A DNA stretch of 64,000 nucleotides from Anaerobacillus alkalidiazotrophicus (GCF_001866055.1 NZ_MLQS01000030.1:125500-189499); one strand, 5' to 3'. Shown: positions 17,387 to 27,098, counted from the stretch's first letter. Numbers and translations are program-made. The notes: generated by a model not told the origin, from the sequence alone.

Positions 17387-17461
17387 TTAATACAAAAATA
17401 CAATTGAACCCCAAATTACAATAAACAAAGAAAAGGTAATCAACCAATCTTGTTCAGTCAC
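17387..17461 (-). CDS. Possible 24-residue membrane peptide
   Basis: A GTG start gives MTEQDWLITFSLFIVIWGSI VFLY (24 residues), one hydrophobic helix. The only ribosome-site-like word (AGGAG) lies too close to the GTG, and the frame is open upstream with QQQQIGILG but no better start, so it may be a decayed gene. Low confidence. 17249-18039 otherwise holds element copy 4. Confidence 0.2.
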   Translation of the reverse strand: MTEQDWLITFSLFIVIWGSIVFLY

Positions 17462-17729
17462 TCCTAAAATACCAATTTGTTGCTGCTGCTCTGAATTCTA
17501 GATATAAGTTTCAAATAATTAATCAAGACTAGATGGGAGATGAAGGATTTCTCCTTCGAAAAAAGACTTGAAATTTTATCCAGAGACGTTATAATAAAAC
17601 TGTACCACTTAATATAATACGGATAGTACACGTAGTACTATTTGAGAAATAGTTATTTCTAAAATTAATACTGTAATTGTCTCGTCGTCCACTTTTTTAA
17701 CTGAGTTAGCAGCTTCGAGGTCTGTTTAT

Positions 17730-17884
17730 CCCACTCTTAAGGGGCAAGTAAGGCCCCCACCTCAAAACTTAAGAAAATCGAGAAGTTTAGGTGGGGGATA
17801 AACTGCCCCTAAAGGTCCGATAAGTTGAACTAACAATCAGTGGGGGATGAAGGAAAACCCCCACTGATTGAAGTTCAGCTTTAT
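17730..17884. repeat. TTTAT hairpin element, copy 4 (internal deletion)
   Basis: TTTAT at 17725-17729 and at the end. Both terminal hairpins are intact; the middle AGAATAACT hairpin is missing. Confidence 0.9.
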
Positions 17885-18039
17885 GTAGTATTGAAGGTTT
17901 ACTTACCTTTAACTTATTAAATCCCAAACAAATATTCTCTACCAAAATGTAGGAGGAAAAAATTGGTTCAAGAGAAACTCTTAAAATATCTACCAAGGTA
18001 GATACCGAGTGTCATCATACGAAAGGAGGAAAATAGTGT

Positions 18040-18435
18040 ATGTTTCAATTAGACATGCGTAGTAGGGTTCCAATATATGAGCAGCTAGTAGAAAAAATGA
18101 AGGAATTGATTATTCATGAAGTCGTGAAAGCTGATGAACAACTTCCTTCAGTTAGGGCGTTAGCAGCCCAATTAACGATTAATCCAAATACGATTCAAAA
18201 AGCTTATCGAGAGTTAGAAAACCAAGGTTATATTTATTCGGTTCCTGGAAAGGGAAAATACGTTGCTCCACAAGCAGATACCACTAATAACGAAAAGGTG
18301 AAGAAGATGAAAAAGGAATTAGTGAAATTGATATCTGAAGCGTTATACCTAGGTATGAAAAAAGAAGAGATTTTATCTTTAATATCCATAGCGGAACAAT
18401 CTGTAAAAGGGGGAGAGCAAGATGATTCAAATTGA
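18040..18435 (+). CDS. GntR-family regulator, YtrA type
   Basis: 131 residues: winged helix-turn-helix (RSRVPIYEQLVEKMKELII ... LPSVRALAAQLTINPNTIQKAYRELENQGY), then a short helical tail with no ligand-binding domain, the YtrA subgroup. Members usually repress the ABC-transporter operon they belong to and respond to cell-envelope antibiotics. ATG with ribosome site AAAGGAGGA. Its stop overlaps the ATP-binding gene by 14 bases. Confidence 0.9.
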   Translation: MFQLDMRSRVPIYEQLVEKMKELIIHEVVKADEQLPSVRALAAQLTINPNTIQKAYRELENQGYIYSVPGKGKYVAPQADTTNNEKVKKMKKELVKLISEALYLGMKKEEILSLISIAEQSVKGGEQDDSN

Positions 18436-19321
18436 AAATATTAAAAAAATATTTGAAGGAAATGAGGCAGTAAGTGACCTTAATCTCTTTATTAAAAAAG
18501 GCACTATTTATGGATTACTAGGTTCAAATGGTGCTGGTAAAACAACATTATTAAAAATGATTGCTGGTATCTACAAAGAAGATTCAGGCTCTATTTTTGT
18601 AGATGGTCAACCAATTTATGAAAATGTGAAACTAAAACAAAGAACAATATTATTAACAGATACTCTTTACTTTTTCCCTCAATCTACTGTAAAGCAAATG
18701 GCTAGCTTTATGAAAAATATGTATCCGAAATGGAATGAAGAACGTTTTCAAAAGTATAAGGAAGTCTTTCCTATTAACATAAATAAGAAAATTCACCTTA
18801 TGTCTAAAGGAATGCAGCGTCAGGTTGCTTTTTGGCTAGCTTTAGCAGCAATGCCAGATGTATTAATACTAGATGAACCGCTTGATGGTCTTGATGCGGT
18901 AATGCGGCAAAAGGTGAAAAATTTGCTTGTACAAGAAGTAGCAGAAAGGGAAATGACGATTTTAATCTCATCTCATAATCTTCGAGAAGTTGAAGATTTA
19001 TGTGATCATATCGGAATTTTACACAATGGAAAATTAATCATTGAAAAGGAGCTAGATGATTTAAAGTCTGATATTCACAAAATACAAGTGGCGTTTAAAG
19101 GTGAAGTCCCAGAGTTATTTCTAAAGCCATTTGATATTTTGTATAAAGAACAGCGTGGTAGTGTCTTGTTATATATTGTTCGAGGTAAAGAAGAAGAAGT
19201 ATCAGCTCATATTGAGTTTTACCACCCAGTGTTATTCGATGTTTTACCGCTAACGTTGGAAGAAATCTTTATATATGAAATGAGGGATGTTGGATATGCC
19301 ATTGAAAACGTTATTGTTTAA
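18422..19321 (+). CDS. ABC transporter ATP-binding protein (YtrB-like)
   Basis: 299 residues with Walker A GSNGAGKTT, the signature region as the unusual MSKGMQRQ (usually LSGG), Walker B VLILDEPLDGLD and the H-loop SSHN. The C-terminal third has no known domain. It overlaps the regulator and the permease gene, so all three are one operon. Probable role: export or envelope stress defence, by analogy to ytr operons. Confidence 0.9.
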   Translation: MIQIENIKKIFEGNEAVSDLNLFIKKGTIYGLLGSNGAGKTTLLKMIAGIYKEDSGSIFVDGQPIYENVKLKQRTILLTDTLYFFPQSTVKQMASFMKNMYPKWNEERFQKYKEVFPININKKIHLMSKGMQRQVAFWLALAAMPDVLILDEPLDGLDAVMRQKVKNLLVQEVAEREMTILISSHNLREVEDLCDHIGILHNGKLIIEKELDDLKSDIHKIQVAFKGEVPELFLKPFDILYKEQRGSVLLYIVRGKEEEVSAHIEFYHPVLFDVLPLTLEEIFIYEMRDVGYAIENVIV

Positions 19322-21290
19322 TCGGGGTGTTTTTATTGAGAACACGAAAAATATAGGCTGGATAGGTATTGCCTATTTCCTGTCTTTATTCTTTGCCGTA
19401 CCATTACAAATTTTAATGATTTATACAAGAGATAACTATTATCGTAGCTATACTTTAGTAGCTGATAACTTATTTCGATTATCTGACGGATTTCAATTAA
19501 TTTTACTTTCTGTTATCCCAGTGTTACTGGCACTCGTTTTATTTCGTTATGTACATGTCAAACTATCAACTGATTACATTCATAGTCTACCAATAAAGAG
19601 GGAAGCTTTATACCATCAGCATGTGTTATTTGGATTAGGAGTACTTGTTATACCTGTTTTTTTTATAGGCCTTATTTTATTAATCATTAGCAGCTTTATA
19701 GAGTTGCCACATTTATTGAGCTTAGCTGATATCGCTACTTGGATGGGGACGACAATACTATTCACAGTCTTTATATTCATGGCAGCTGTATTTGCAGCAA
19801 TGTTTACAGGAATGTCAGTTTTACAAGGAGTTTTGACGTATATTTTGCTGTTCTTTCCAGCTGGAGTGACCATGTTGTTATTTATGAACGTGAAATATTC
19901 CTTTTATGGAATTGCGGTAGATTATTATTTAAGCAAAAAAATAGAAAAACTTATTCCTTTTGTTAGAGCAAGTCAATTAGGCTTTGAGGCATTAACTGGA
20001 AAAGAAATTTCCGTGTATTTCCTCTTTATTGTGGTATTTTATGTAATTGCACTCTTAGCTTATTGTAAACGAAAGGTTGAAGTAGCTTCACAAGCAATTG
20101 CTTTTAAGTCACTAGAACCGGTATTTTTATATGGGGTTACCTTTTGTGCCATGCTTCTTGGTGGGTTGTATTTTGGAGAAACACAAAATTCAACCAGTTG
20201 GTTGCTATTTGGTTATGTTTTTGCATCTATCATAGGTTATTTTGTAGCCTTAATGATAGTCGAAAAAACGTGGCGTGTTTTGACAAAATGGAAAGGGTAT
20301 GGAATTTATGCCCTAAGCATATGTGTGTTGGCAATTGTATTTCAATTTGATATAACTGGATTTGAAAAACGAATTCCAGCCGTAGGAGATATTGAACGTA
20401 TATATTTTGCTCCTCATTTTTACTTAATGGACGGTCATGATTATTATATAGAAGAGGAATATTTGACTCAAAACTATTATTATCAGGACGAACAAAATAA
20501 AGAAAACATAGTTGCTCTTCATGAACAAATTATTAAGAAACAAAATTCTAACGAAAAAGGTGGTTGGGAACGAAGGCAATTCGCAATAGCATATGAATTG
20601 ACAAGTGGAAAACAGCTGGTTCGCCACTACCAGGTTCCTGTCACATTTCTAGAAGAGCATAAGGGTTTGTATGGAGCAATCATTGAATCTGACGAGCACA
20701 AATATAACGTAAATTCAGTATTAAGAATTACTGATACTAACACAGTTGATAAAATTACCATTATTTCTAACCGAGGAACTCAACAAGTTTCTTTAAATAA
20801 TCGTTCTGATATTTCAGAATTTCATCAAATTTTACAGACGGAAATAATGGATGAAACTTATGATGATTTGATGGATGATAGGTCTGAATGGTCAAATATT
20901 GAGTATTTATTAAGTGATGACAAAAGGGTATTTTCAAGTTGGAAAAAATCTCATGATCAGATTGAAGCTTGGCTTCAAGAGAGAGATTTAGTGAAACAAG
21001 CACGATTAACGGCTGATGATATTGATTTTGCAGTAATAGTTAAAAGAGATGAGCGGCATCTATATGAATACATGAGGTACGAAAATGATCTACTTAACTT
21101 TGAGAAAACACCTGGTAGTATTCGAATTGAAGAGTTTGATGAGTTAGAAGAATGTTTACTAGCATCATCATGGAATGATTCAGGTAAATATGTTATCGCT
21201 TATTATTATGAAAAAGATACTTTCTCACCTTTATTTGAAACGATAGATGATAAACACGTTCCTGAGTTTATTAGGAAAAAATTAAATTAA
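19296..21290 (+). CDS. ABC transporter permease with a large extracytoplasmic region
   Basis: About 664 residues from the ATG at 19296 (GAGGG nine bases upstream; another ATG at 19287). Residues 1-365 contain about eight to ten membrane helices; residues 365-664 are soluble and acidic (DYYIEEEYLTQNYYYQDEQ, DDLMDDRSEW), with no recognised domain. This layout matches permeases of GntR-linked ABC operons. Overlaps the ATPase gene. Substrate unknown. Confidence 0.8.
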   Translation: MPLKTLLFNRGVFIENTKNIGWIGIAYFLSLFFAVPLQILMIYTRDNYYRSYTLVADNLFRLSDGFQLILLSVIPVLLALVLFRYVHVKLSTDYIHSLPIKREALYHQHVLFGLGVLVIPVFFIGLILLIISSFIELPHLLSLADIATWMGTTILFTVFIFMAAVFAAMFTGMSVLQGVLTYILLFFPAGVTMLLFMNVKYSFYGIAVDYYLSKKIEKLIPFVRASQLGFEALTGKEISVYFLFIVVFYVIALLAYCKRKVEVASQAIAFKSLEPVFLYGVTFCAMLLGGLYFGETQNSTSWLLFGYVFASIIGYFVALMIVEKTWRVLTKWKGYGIYALSICVLAIVFQFDITGFEKRIPAVGDIERIYFAPHFYLMDGHDYYIEEEYLTQNYYYQDEQNKENIVALHEQIIKKQNSNEKGGWERRQFAIAYELTSGKQLVRHYQVPVTFLEEHKGLYGAIIESDEHKYNVNSVLRITDTNTVDKITIISNRGTQQVSLNNRSDISEFHQILQTEIMDETYDDLMDDRSEWSNIEYLLSDDKRVFSSWKKSHDQIEAWLQERDLVKQARLTADDIDFAVIVKRDERHLYEYMRYENDLLNFEKTPGSIRIEEFDELEECLLASSWNDSGKYVIAYYYEKDTFSPLFETIDDKHVPEFIRKKLN

Positions 21291-21338
21291 CATCTAACTC
21301 TGCAGTTCGGATAACGTGAAAAAACATTAAAATATAGA

Positions 21339-21368
21339 AAACGCACAGATCATTCTGTGTGTTTTTTA
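21339..21368 (+). terminator. Intrinsic terminator of the ytr-like operon
   Basis: AACGCACAGA / TCTGTGTGTT then TTTT. Confidence 0.75.
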
Positions 21369-21410
21369 GTTAGATTAATATTTATGGTTTGCATGTTTAC
21401 CTGCTCCTTA

Positions 21411-21576
21411 GGACACAGGTTCCGTTATTTTAGAAAGAAAACGAATTTTTACACTTTCGCGGACATCATGAAGTTAGAATAATATGAAAAACACACTTTC
21501 AAGACTAAATAGCGGATTTTGTGTCCGTAAAATCCATAAATTAAGGCTTTTTTTCAAAATAAGGGATCTGGTGTCC
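21411..21576. repeat. GGACA-type repeat, copy C (diverged)
   Basis: GGACACAGGTTCCGTTATTTT ... CGGACATC ... AAATAGCGGATTTTGTGTCCG ... GGTGTCC keeps the GGACA/TGTCC pairs of copies A and B with different inner sequence. Confidence 0.55.
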
Positions 21577-21599
21577 AAAAAAATTTTAATCTCTCCCTT

Positions 21600-21655
21600 T
21601 TCTAACTTAGAAACTGTCTAGCACAAGCAGCCTACGAGCTCGGTCCCTTCAGTAA
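21600..21655. repeat. CTAG-type repeat, copy R3 (left end only)
   Basis: TTCTAACTTAGAAACTGTCTAGC, then the AGCAGCCTACGAGCTCGGTC segment also seen in R4 and R6. Confidence 0.6.
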
Positions 21656-21750
21656 GTTTATAAATATATACTAATACGATTTGTTGCTCTCACCTTTTTG
21701 AATATTTCCCTTGGAAAATCGACAAGATTCATATAATCTTATATTAGTTT

Positions 21751-21892
21751 ACCCCATACTTAAGTTGAGAGTGACCTACTTAAAACACAAGGGTCGGGGA
21801 TTAATGGTTATGAAAGATAGGATAGGCTAAACTTATAATCAGTTGGAGGAGGATCGAACCCCACACTGATTGAGGTTCAGATCAGCTTTAAA
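21751..21892. repeat. TTTAT hairpin element, copy 5 (decayed)
   Basis: Preceded by TTTAC; CCCATACTTAAG at the left, AATCAGTTGGAGG and CACTGATTGAGGTTCAG at the right. Confidence 0.6.
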
Positions 21893-21912
21893 AGTGAGGA
21901 GAATTGTATCTA

Positions 21913-22857
21913 GTGTGGTCTGAGAAATTTTTTACGAATTCATATGGAATTATTTTGTCTGCAATTGTTTGTACAGCTTTATGGGGCAGTGCTTTCCCAG
22001 TTATTAAATTAAGCTATGAGGCATTAAATATTCAGCAGGATGAAACGGCTCAACAAGTTTTATTTGCAGGATATCGTTTTTTCCTATCTGCGTTACTTAT
22101 TTTTACCTTTATGATTTTGATTAGGAGAAAAGTTAGCTACAAAAAAGGTTCTTTTAAGCCTCTATTAAAGATTAGTTTTTTTCAAACATATTTTCAGTAC
22201 GTTTTGTTTTATATTGGACTAAGCTATAGCACTGGAATCCAAGGAGCAATTATTGCTGGAACAACTTCTTTTTTTCAAATTATTTTTGCTCACTTTATGT
22301 ATAAAAATGATAAAATTTCGATGCGTAAAACGGTAGGGTTATTCGTTGGTTTTACTGGTGTTATATTAGTTAATATTACACAAGGGACATTTGAGTTTCA
22401 ATTCGGATTTGGAGAGTTATGTTTATCAGTAGCGATGATTTCTAGTGCGTATGGAAATATTCTTGCACGTAACGGTGCGCAGACGTTGAATGTTATGTAT
22501 TTAACAGCATCACAAATGCTGATTGGCGGATTTGGTTTATTAATCACGGGCGTTGTTTTTGCTGGATTTATGCCATTTCAATTTACCCTCTATTCATTTG
22601 GATTACTCTTGTATTTATCTTTTTTATCTGCAGCTGGGTTTGTTATATGGAATAATGTTATGAAATATAATAATGTAGGGCAAGTATCAATGTATTTATT
22701 CTTGATACCTGTATTTGGAGTTTTGCTTTCTTCAATACTGTTAGATGAGGTCATTCATCTTTTTGTTCTACTCGGACTAAGCTTTGTTACATCAGGTATA
22801 ATTATCGTTAACCGTAAAAAGTCTGATAAGCAAGTTAAGATAAGGTCTGCAAGTTAA
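21913..22857 (+). CDS. EamA/DMT-family transporter
   Basis: About 314 residues with ten hydrophobic segments and the two EamA repeats (ALWGSAFPVIK near the N-terminus; SAYGNILARNG near the middle). DMT members export amino acids, metabolites or drugs; the substrate cannot be read from sequence. The frame opens at a TTG (21904), but the ribosome site GGAG at 21898 is too near; the GTG at 21913 is spaced better. Read with the yvdD-like gene 67 bases downstream. Confidence 0.85.
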   Translation: MWSEKFFTNSYGIILSAIVCTALWGSAFPVIKLSYEALNIQQDETAQQVLFAGYRFFLSALLIFTFMILIRRKVSYKKGSFKPLLKISFFQTYFQYVLFYIGLSYSTGIQGAIIAGTTSFFQIIFAHFMYKNDKISMRKTVGLFVGFTGVILVNITQGTFEFQFGFGELCLSVAMISSAYGNILARNGAQTLNVMYLTASQMLIGGFGLLITGVVFAGFMPFQFTLYSFGLLLYLSFLSAAGFVIWNNVMKYNNVGQVSMYLFLIPVFGVLLSSILLDEVIHLFVLLGLSFVTSGIIIVNRKKSDKQVKIRSAS

Positions 22858-22924
22858 TAATATAGTTTTTTGGAAAAAAACAATGATTTTAGTATGAATT
22901 AAAAAGCTGAGGAAGGTGAAATAA

Positions 22925-23464
22925 ATGAAAAAAATTGCTGTTTTTTGTGGATCAAGAACAGGTCATGATCCAAAATATATGGAAGCTGCAAAACAACTAG
23001 GAAAAAAACTCGCTGAAGCTAAGATAGATCTCGTATATGGTGGTTCTATGGTTGGATGTATGGGTGCTGTCGCTGATGCGGTAATGGAAGGTGGCGGTGA
23101 GGTTATTGGGGTCATTCCAAAAAAATTAGCCAAAATTGAAGTTGCGCATCAAAATTTAACGAAGCTTCATATTGTGGAAACGATGCATGAAAGAAAGGCG
23201 ATGATGGCTGATCTTGCCGATGGTTTTATTGCATTGCCGGGTGGAAGTGGAACAATGGAGGAATGGTTTGAAGTGTTAACTTGGGCACAAATAGGTTATC
23301 ACAAGAAGCCTTGTAGCTTGTTGAATATTAATGACTACTATACCCCTTTAATTTCTTTTTTTGATCATATGATTGAACAAGGCTTTGTAAATAAAGAGCA
23401 TAAACAGTTGATCATAGTTGAAAATGAAATTGATAAATTAATTAATATTCTTAAACAATTTTAA
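22925..23464 (+). CDS. yvdD: LOG-family nucleotide phosphoribohydrolase
   Basis: 179 residues with GGSMVGCMGAVADA and the family signature PGGSGTMEEWFE; also MHERKAMM. LOG enzymes cleave nucleoside 5'-monophosphates to the base and ribose 5-phosphate (cytokinin activation in plants). In Bacillus the homologue is YvdD. ATG with ribosome site GAAGGTG. The physiological substrate in bacteria is open. Confidence 0.93.
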   Translation: MKKIAVFCGSRTGHDPKYMEAAKQLGKKLAEAKIDLVYGGSMVGCMGAVADAVMEGGGEVIGVIPKKLAKIEVAHQNLTKLHIVETMHERKAMMADLADGFIALPGGSGTMEEWFEVLTWAQIGYHKKPCSLLNINDYYTPLISFFDHMIEQGFVNKEHKQLIIVENEIDKLINILKQF

Positions 23465-23558
23465 TATGAATCCTTTACTTCATGAAATAGAGGTTACCTT
23501 CTACACCCCTAAATTTTTCTAATTTAAGTTTTAAGCTGGATTTTGTGTATTAATTTAA

Positions 23559-23590
23559 ATAAAAGCTCATCAATGAAGGTGAGCTTTTAT
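23559..23590. terminator. Bidirectional terminator
   Basis: AATAAAAGCTCA / TGAGCTTTTATT between the convergent LOG and NlpC/P60 genes. Confidence 0.8.
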
Positions 23591-23988
23591 TGTGAAATAA
23601 CTCGAGTTGCTCCTATTACTACTTTTTTCCAGTAAAGATCTAAGTCAGAAATTACTACTTTTTTTCCTTTTCGGTGAGTGTGAAGTATTTGATTGTATCC
23701 TAGAAATATAGCGACATGACCTATTTTTTCAATTCCTTTTCTGTGGCTTCTATTTTTGGTTGTGAAAAATAATAAGTCTCCTTTTTTTATGTTAGAAACA
23801 GTTATTTTTACTCCAACTTTATATTGCTCGCGTGAATTTCGTGGAAGAGCAATTCCGTTTTCTCTAAAAATATATTGAATAAAAGAACTGCAATCAAAGG
23901 TCTTTGTTTGTAATGAGGGAGAGTTAAAAACGTAAGGCTTATTCAACTGTTTTAACCCTGTCAAAATAATTTTATCAGCTATTATCAT
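23587..23988 (-). CDS. NlpC/P60 cysteine peptidase without signal peptide
   Basis: 133 residues. The catalytic Cys in FDCSSFIQYIF, the His in IGHVAIFLGYN and a third polar residue in ILHTHRKG fit the NlpC/P60 fold, which cleaves D-glutamyl-meso-diaminopimelate bonds. There is no signal peptide or cell-wall-binding repeat: it starts MIIADKIILTGLKQL directly after AAAGGAG. So it is cytoplasmic, spore-located or released by lysis. Confidence 0.85.
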   Translation of the reverse strand: MIIADKIILTGLKQLNKPYVFNSPSLQTKTFDCSSFIQYIFRENGIALPRNSREQYKVGVKITVSNIKKGDLLFFTTKNRSHRKGIEKIGHVAIFLGYNQILHTHRKGKKVVISDLDLYWKKVVIGATRVISQ

Positions 23989-24184
23989 ACTAATCTCCTT
24001 TCTATTCGAAAAGTGACACTATATTTTATTAACTTATTTCGAAATTGATTGGACAAGAAGAGTAGATAAATAGCATATTTTTGAGTATGTTATTAAATGA
24101 AAGGAGTATAAAATTTAAAAAGTTGGTAAACTGTCATCTTCAACACAGACTAGCTCGGGACTTCTAACTTCTTCGAAAGATCTA

Positions 24185-24703
24185 TTAATCTATCTCCAAT
24201 CCCATGATTATTGCACTGTGAAACGTATGATTTTCGTAAAAATATCTAGAAATTTTTCCTTCGACAACAAAACCTAATTTTTCGTATAAATGAATGGCAT
24301 TGATATTCTCCTCATGTACTTCCAAGTTAATCTTTCTAGTAACCTTATTTGTTTTTGCCCAATCTATCAAAAAGTACATCATTTTTTTAGCGATACCTAA
24401 TCCCCAGTATGCTTTTTTCACACTTACACCAAATTTTCCGAAATGGATTGTTTTTGATCTAGTGCCTGAAGAAAAGTATAAATTACCAACAATTTTACCA
24501 CGGATTTCAGCAACTAAAAATATACTTGTATGATCTTGAAGACTCATTTCAATTATGTCTTCTTCTTCCTCAACAGTTGTGTCAAACTCTCCCTCACCAA
24601 ATGTAAGGAATTTTGATTCGTTAGCAATTGTCTTTACTAACTCAATTAGTTGGCTTGCATCTTCCTTTTTAGCCTCTCTTATAATGAATTGTTTATCTAC
24701 CAT
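24185..24703 (-). CDS. GNAT acetyltransferase
   Basis: 172 residues, GNAT fold: acetyl-CoA loop KAYWGLGIAKKMM (variant of Q/RxxGxG/A) and the family's end INAIHLYEKLGFVVEGKISRYFY. Resembles ribosomal-protein or small-molecule acetyltransferases; the acceptor is unknown. ATG after AGGAGGGTTG. Stands alone. Confidence 0.88.
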   Translation of the reverse strand: MVDKQFIIREAKKEDASQLIELVKTIANESKFLTFGEGEFDTTVEEEEDIIEMSLQDHTSIFLVAEIRGKIVGNLYFSSGTRSKTIHFGKFGVSVKKAYWGLGIAKKMMYFLIDWAKTNKVTRKINLEVHEENINAIHLYEKLGFVVEGKISRYFYENHTFHSAIIMGLEID

Positions 24704-24983
24704 TATTTAACAACCCTCCTTTGGTAAATTTTCAGTACATGAATGGATTTCATCATACATATTTTCAAGGTACTTTATTTAGTGGTGTGGTTACGCTTTC
24801 AAATAGCTACCGTTGTAATAGTTACTAATTGCTATAAGGGGGAGATTTTAAACTGAACTTGTTACATTAACGAGTGTATATTAATTAATGACTATCTTAT
24901 CTTCTCCACTCTACTTTAACAAGAAATATGCACCCTTTCATTTAGATTGCTATAGTTTTTGACACTATAATAATTTATTTCAT

Positions 24984-25176
24984 CCCACTCATAATGGGCA
25001 GTAAGCCCCAAACTCAATACTTAAGAAAATTGAGGTGGGCGATAAAGGTCCAAAATAGAATATTTTTCATGTGAAAGCTGGTGATTAGTTATTCTTATGC
25101 CTGTATTATAAGTTAAAAACAACAACAATCAGTTGGGGATGAAGGAAAACCCCTATTGATTGAAGTTCAGCTTTAT
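24984..25176. repeat. TTTAT hairpin element, copy 6 (diverged)
   Basis: Preceded by TTTCAT, ends GTTCAGCTTTAT. The left stem has lost part of its G/C pairing. The rest of 24704-25349 shows no gene. Confidence 0.75.
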
Positions 25177-25349
25177 AATAAGATTTTATGCGCATAAGTT
25201 TTTTTATAGTTTGGTGTCGTTGGATTTCTGGAATCATGAAATTCATTCATATAGAAAAAATTTCCTATTTGCGTAGAGTTGATCCCTTATTTAGAGTTAT
25301 ACTAGTTTTGTAAAGGTAAAATAACATTCTATATTAAGGTGGGATAAGT

Positions 25350-26327
25350 ATGAAGGTAATGCCGTTACAAAAAAGAAAGATTTCAAACAGTCGTCTCCTG
25401 TTTGGGTGTATGGGTTTAGGTGGCGGTTGGAATCAAAATGGTATAACTGAGGAAGATATCATCCTTGCAGAAAAAGCAATTGATGCGGCTCTTTCAATTG
25501 GGATAACCATGTTTGATCATGCTGATATCTACACATTTGGTAAAGCGGAGCAGGTTTTTGGGGAGGTTTTAAAACGTAGCCCACAATTAAGAGAACAAAT
25601 CGTTCTCCAATCGAAATGTGGGATTCGCTTTCCAGAAGGTAAAATTCCAAACCGCTACGATTTTTCAACTGAACATATCATAAACTCTGTTGATGGAATA
25701 CTTGCGAGACTTGGTGTTGAATACATAGACATATTATTACTACATCGTCCAGATCCATTAATTGAACCTGATGAAGTAGCTGATACTTTCGAAATTTTAG
25801 AGAAGTCAGGCAAGGTTAGAAATTTTGGGGTTTCTAATATGAATGTTGCCCAAATGAAGTTATTACAATCTTATTGTTCTTCGCCGATTGTCGTAAATCA
25901 ACTAGAAATGAATTTACATAAGCTAGACTGGTTAGAGCAAGGAGTTTTAGTAAATCAAAGTTTAGGAACTCAGTATAACTTTTCTGATGGAATTATCGAA
26001 CATTGTCGATTAGAAGATATTCAAATCCAAGCTTGGGGACCGTTAGCAAAAGGTATCTACTCAGGAAAAGAGGTAGAGAATGTAACGGAATCTTATTTAC
26101 AGACGAAACAATTAGTCAAAGAAATGGCTGAAAAAAAGGAAACGACAATGGAAGCTATAGTTCTCGGGTGGCTAATGAGACATCCAGCTCTTATTCAGCC
26201 AGTAATTGGTTCAGCTAATGAAACTAGGATAAAAAATTGCGAAGATGCTACAAGACAATCACAGCTTATGACAAGAGATGAATGGTATTCTTTATATGTA
26301 GCTTCACGTGGGAAGTTGATGCCTTAA
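25350..26327 (+). CDS. Aldo/keto reductase (YdhF-like)
   Basis: 325 residues, TIM barrel. Catalytic residues visible: Asp and Tyr in FDHADIYTFGKAE, Lys in QSKCGI, His in LLLHRPDP. The end (PVIGSANETRIKNC) binds NADPH in this family. Closest in pattern to the YdhF group. ATG with AAGGTGGG. Substrate unknown; no operon partner. Confidence 0.9.
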   Translation: MKVMPLQKRKISNSRLLFGCMGLGGGWNQNGITEEDIILAEKAIDAALSIGITMFDHADIYTFGKAEQVFGEVLKRSPQLREQIVLQSKCGIRFPEGKIPNRYDFSTEHIINSVDGILARLGVEYIDILLLHRPDPLIEPDEVADTFEILEKSGKVRNFGVSNMNVAQMKLLQSYCSSPIVVNQLEMNLHKLDWLEQGVLVNQSLGTQYNFSDGIIEHCRLEDIQIQAWGPLAKGIYSGKEVENVTESYLQTKQLVKEMAEKKETTMEAIVLGWLMRHPALIQPVIGSANETRIKNCEDATRQSQLMTRDEWYSLYVASRGKLMP

Positions 26328-26351
26328 TTAGTGGTGATCGAAATTAATGAA

Positions 26352-26386
26352 AGAGGCTGTCTGTTTAAATTTAGACAGCCTCTTTC
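26352..26386 (+). terminator. Intrinsic terminator
   Basis: AGAGGCTGTCT / AGACAGCCTCT then TTCTC; a remnant of a TTTAT element (26394-26431) follows at once. Confidence 0.75.
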
Positions 26387-26393
26387 TCTTTAT

Positions 26394-26431
26394 CCAACTC
26401 TTAAAAAGGGCAGTAAGACCCTCACTTTTAC
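26394..26431. repeat. TTTAT hairpin element, copy 7 (left-end remnant)
   Basis: TTTAT then CCAACTCTTAAAAAGGGCAG and TAAGACCCTCAC; stops just before the SASP stop codon. Confidence 0.55.
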
Positions 26432-26626
26432 TTAATGTAATTGTTGTTGAGCCATTTGTACAAGGCGTTTCGTTATTTCTCCACCAACTGAGCCGTTGGC
26501 ACGAGAAGTTGTATCAGGTCCAAGTTGAACTCCAAATTCTTGTGCAATTTCATACTTCATTTGATCGAGGGCTTGCTGAACTCCAGGTACTAATAGTTGA
26601 TTTGAACTGTTGTTTCTCTGTGTCAT
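26432..26626 (-). CDS. Alpha/beta-type small acid-soluble spore protein
   Basis: 64 residues from the ATG at 26626, which follows AAGGAGGTAATT; an upstream frame extension is not needed. Marks: [23 protein letters not shown] with the GPR-protease site region, and [15 protein letters not shown]. These proteins coat and protect DNA in the spore core and are degraded on germination. Expected control by SigG. Confidence 0.95.
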   Translation of the reverse strand: MTQRNNSSNQLLVPGVQQALDQMKYEIAQEFGVQLGPDTTSRANGSVGGEITKRLVQMAQQQLH

Positions 26627-26716
26627 TACAATTACCTCCTTAATAAAGTTGGTAATAGTATGTGTGTATAGAAATAGGATATTCATATTTCTTGCCACTT
26701 CCATAAAAAGGATGTA

Positions 26717-26872
26717 TTAAGATGTTGAACGTTTATTTTGTTTATTTTCCATTAAGAATAAACCCCTTCTCATTATTTCTTTTCTTAAAATGGCAATGAA
26801 TTCTGCATCTAGATTTAGTTCCTTAGCTTTTATATAACTATCCAACAAAAGGCTATCCTTTAATTGATGCAA
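26717..26872 (-). CDS. SinI-like small anti-repressor (tentative)
   Basis: 51 residues from a TTG that follows AGGAGGTGA. The core LLLDSYIKAKELNLDAEFIAILRKEIMRR resembles the SinI / SinR dimerisation helix pair (LD..W..LI.EAK..G......R..L). SinI antagonises the biofilm and sporulation regulator SinR. The match is short and judged by eye. Confidence 0.5.
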   Translation of the reverse strand: MHQLKDSLLLDSYIKAKELNLDAEFIAILRKEIMRRGLFLMENKQNKRSTS

Positions 26873-26982
26873 AAAAATCACCTCCTAGATTAACTTACAT
26901 ACATAATTCCCTAAAATAAGAAAAGAAAACCTATAATTCGATTCTAATCAAACGTACGTACTAATTAAATAGAGAATTTAAG

Positions 26983-27098
26983 TTAATGAATTTCATAATT
27001 GTTTATTTTCGTTACTCTGATACTAAATGTTGTTAGATGAAGACCGTTTCCAACAACATTTAGACTTATGTAGCTCCATTTAGGTAATTATGAAATTG
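26983..27098. repeat. TIR element with central hairpin, copy M1 (inverted orientation)
   Basis: Terminal inverted repeats TTAATGAATTTCATAATT ... AATTATGAAATT; central hairpin 27023-27063 (CTAAATGTTGTT / AACAACATTTAG). Copies M2 at 43353 and M3 at 57840. Confidence 0.8.

Noticed and set aside
17787..17996. Minus-strand frame of 69 codons
   Set aside because: Its end is translated TTTAT element sequence; the same peptide appears at 51718, showing it is repeat-derived.
26347..26643. Plus-strand frame of 98 codons
   Set aside because: It is the antisense shadow of the SASP gene.
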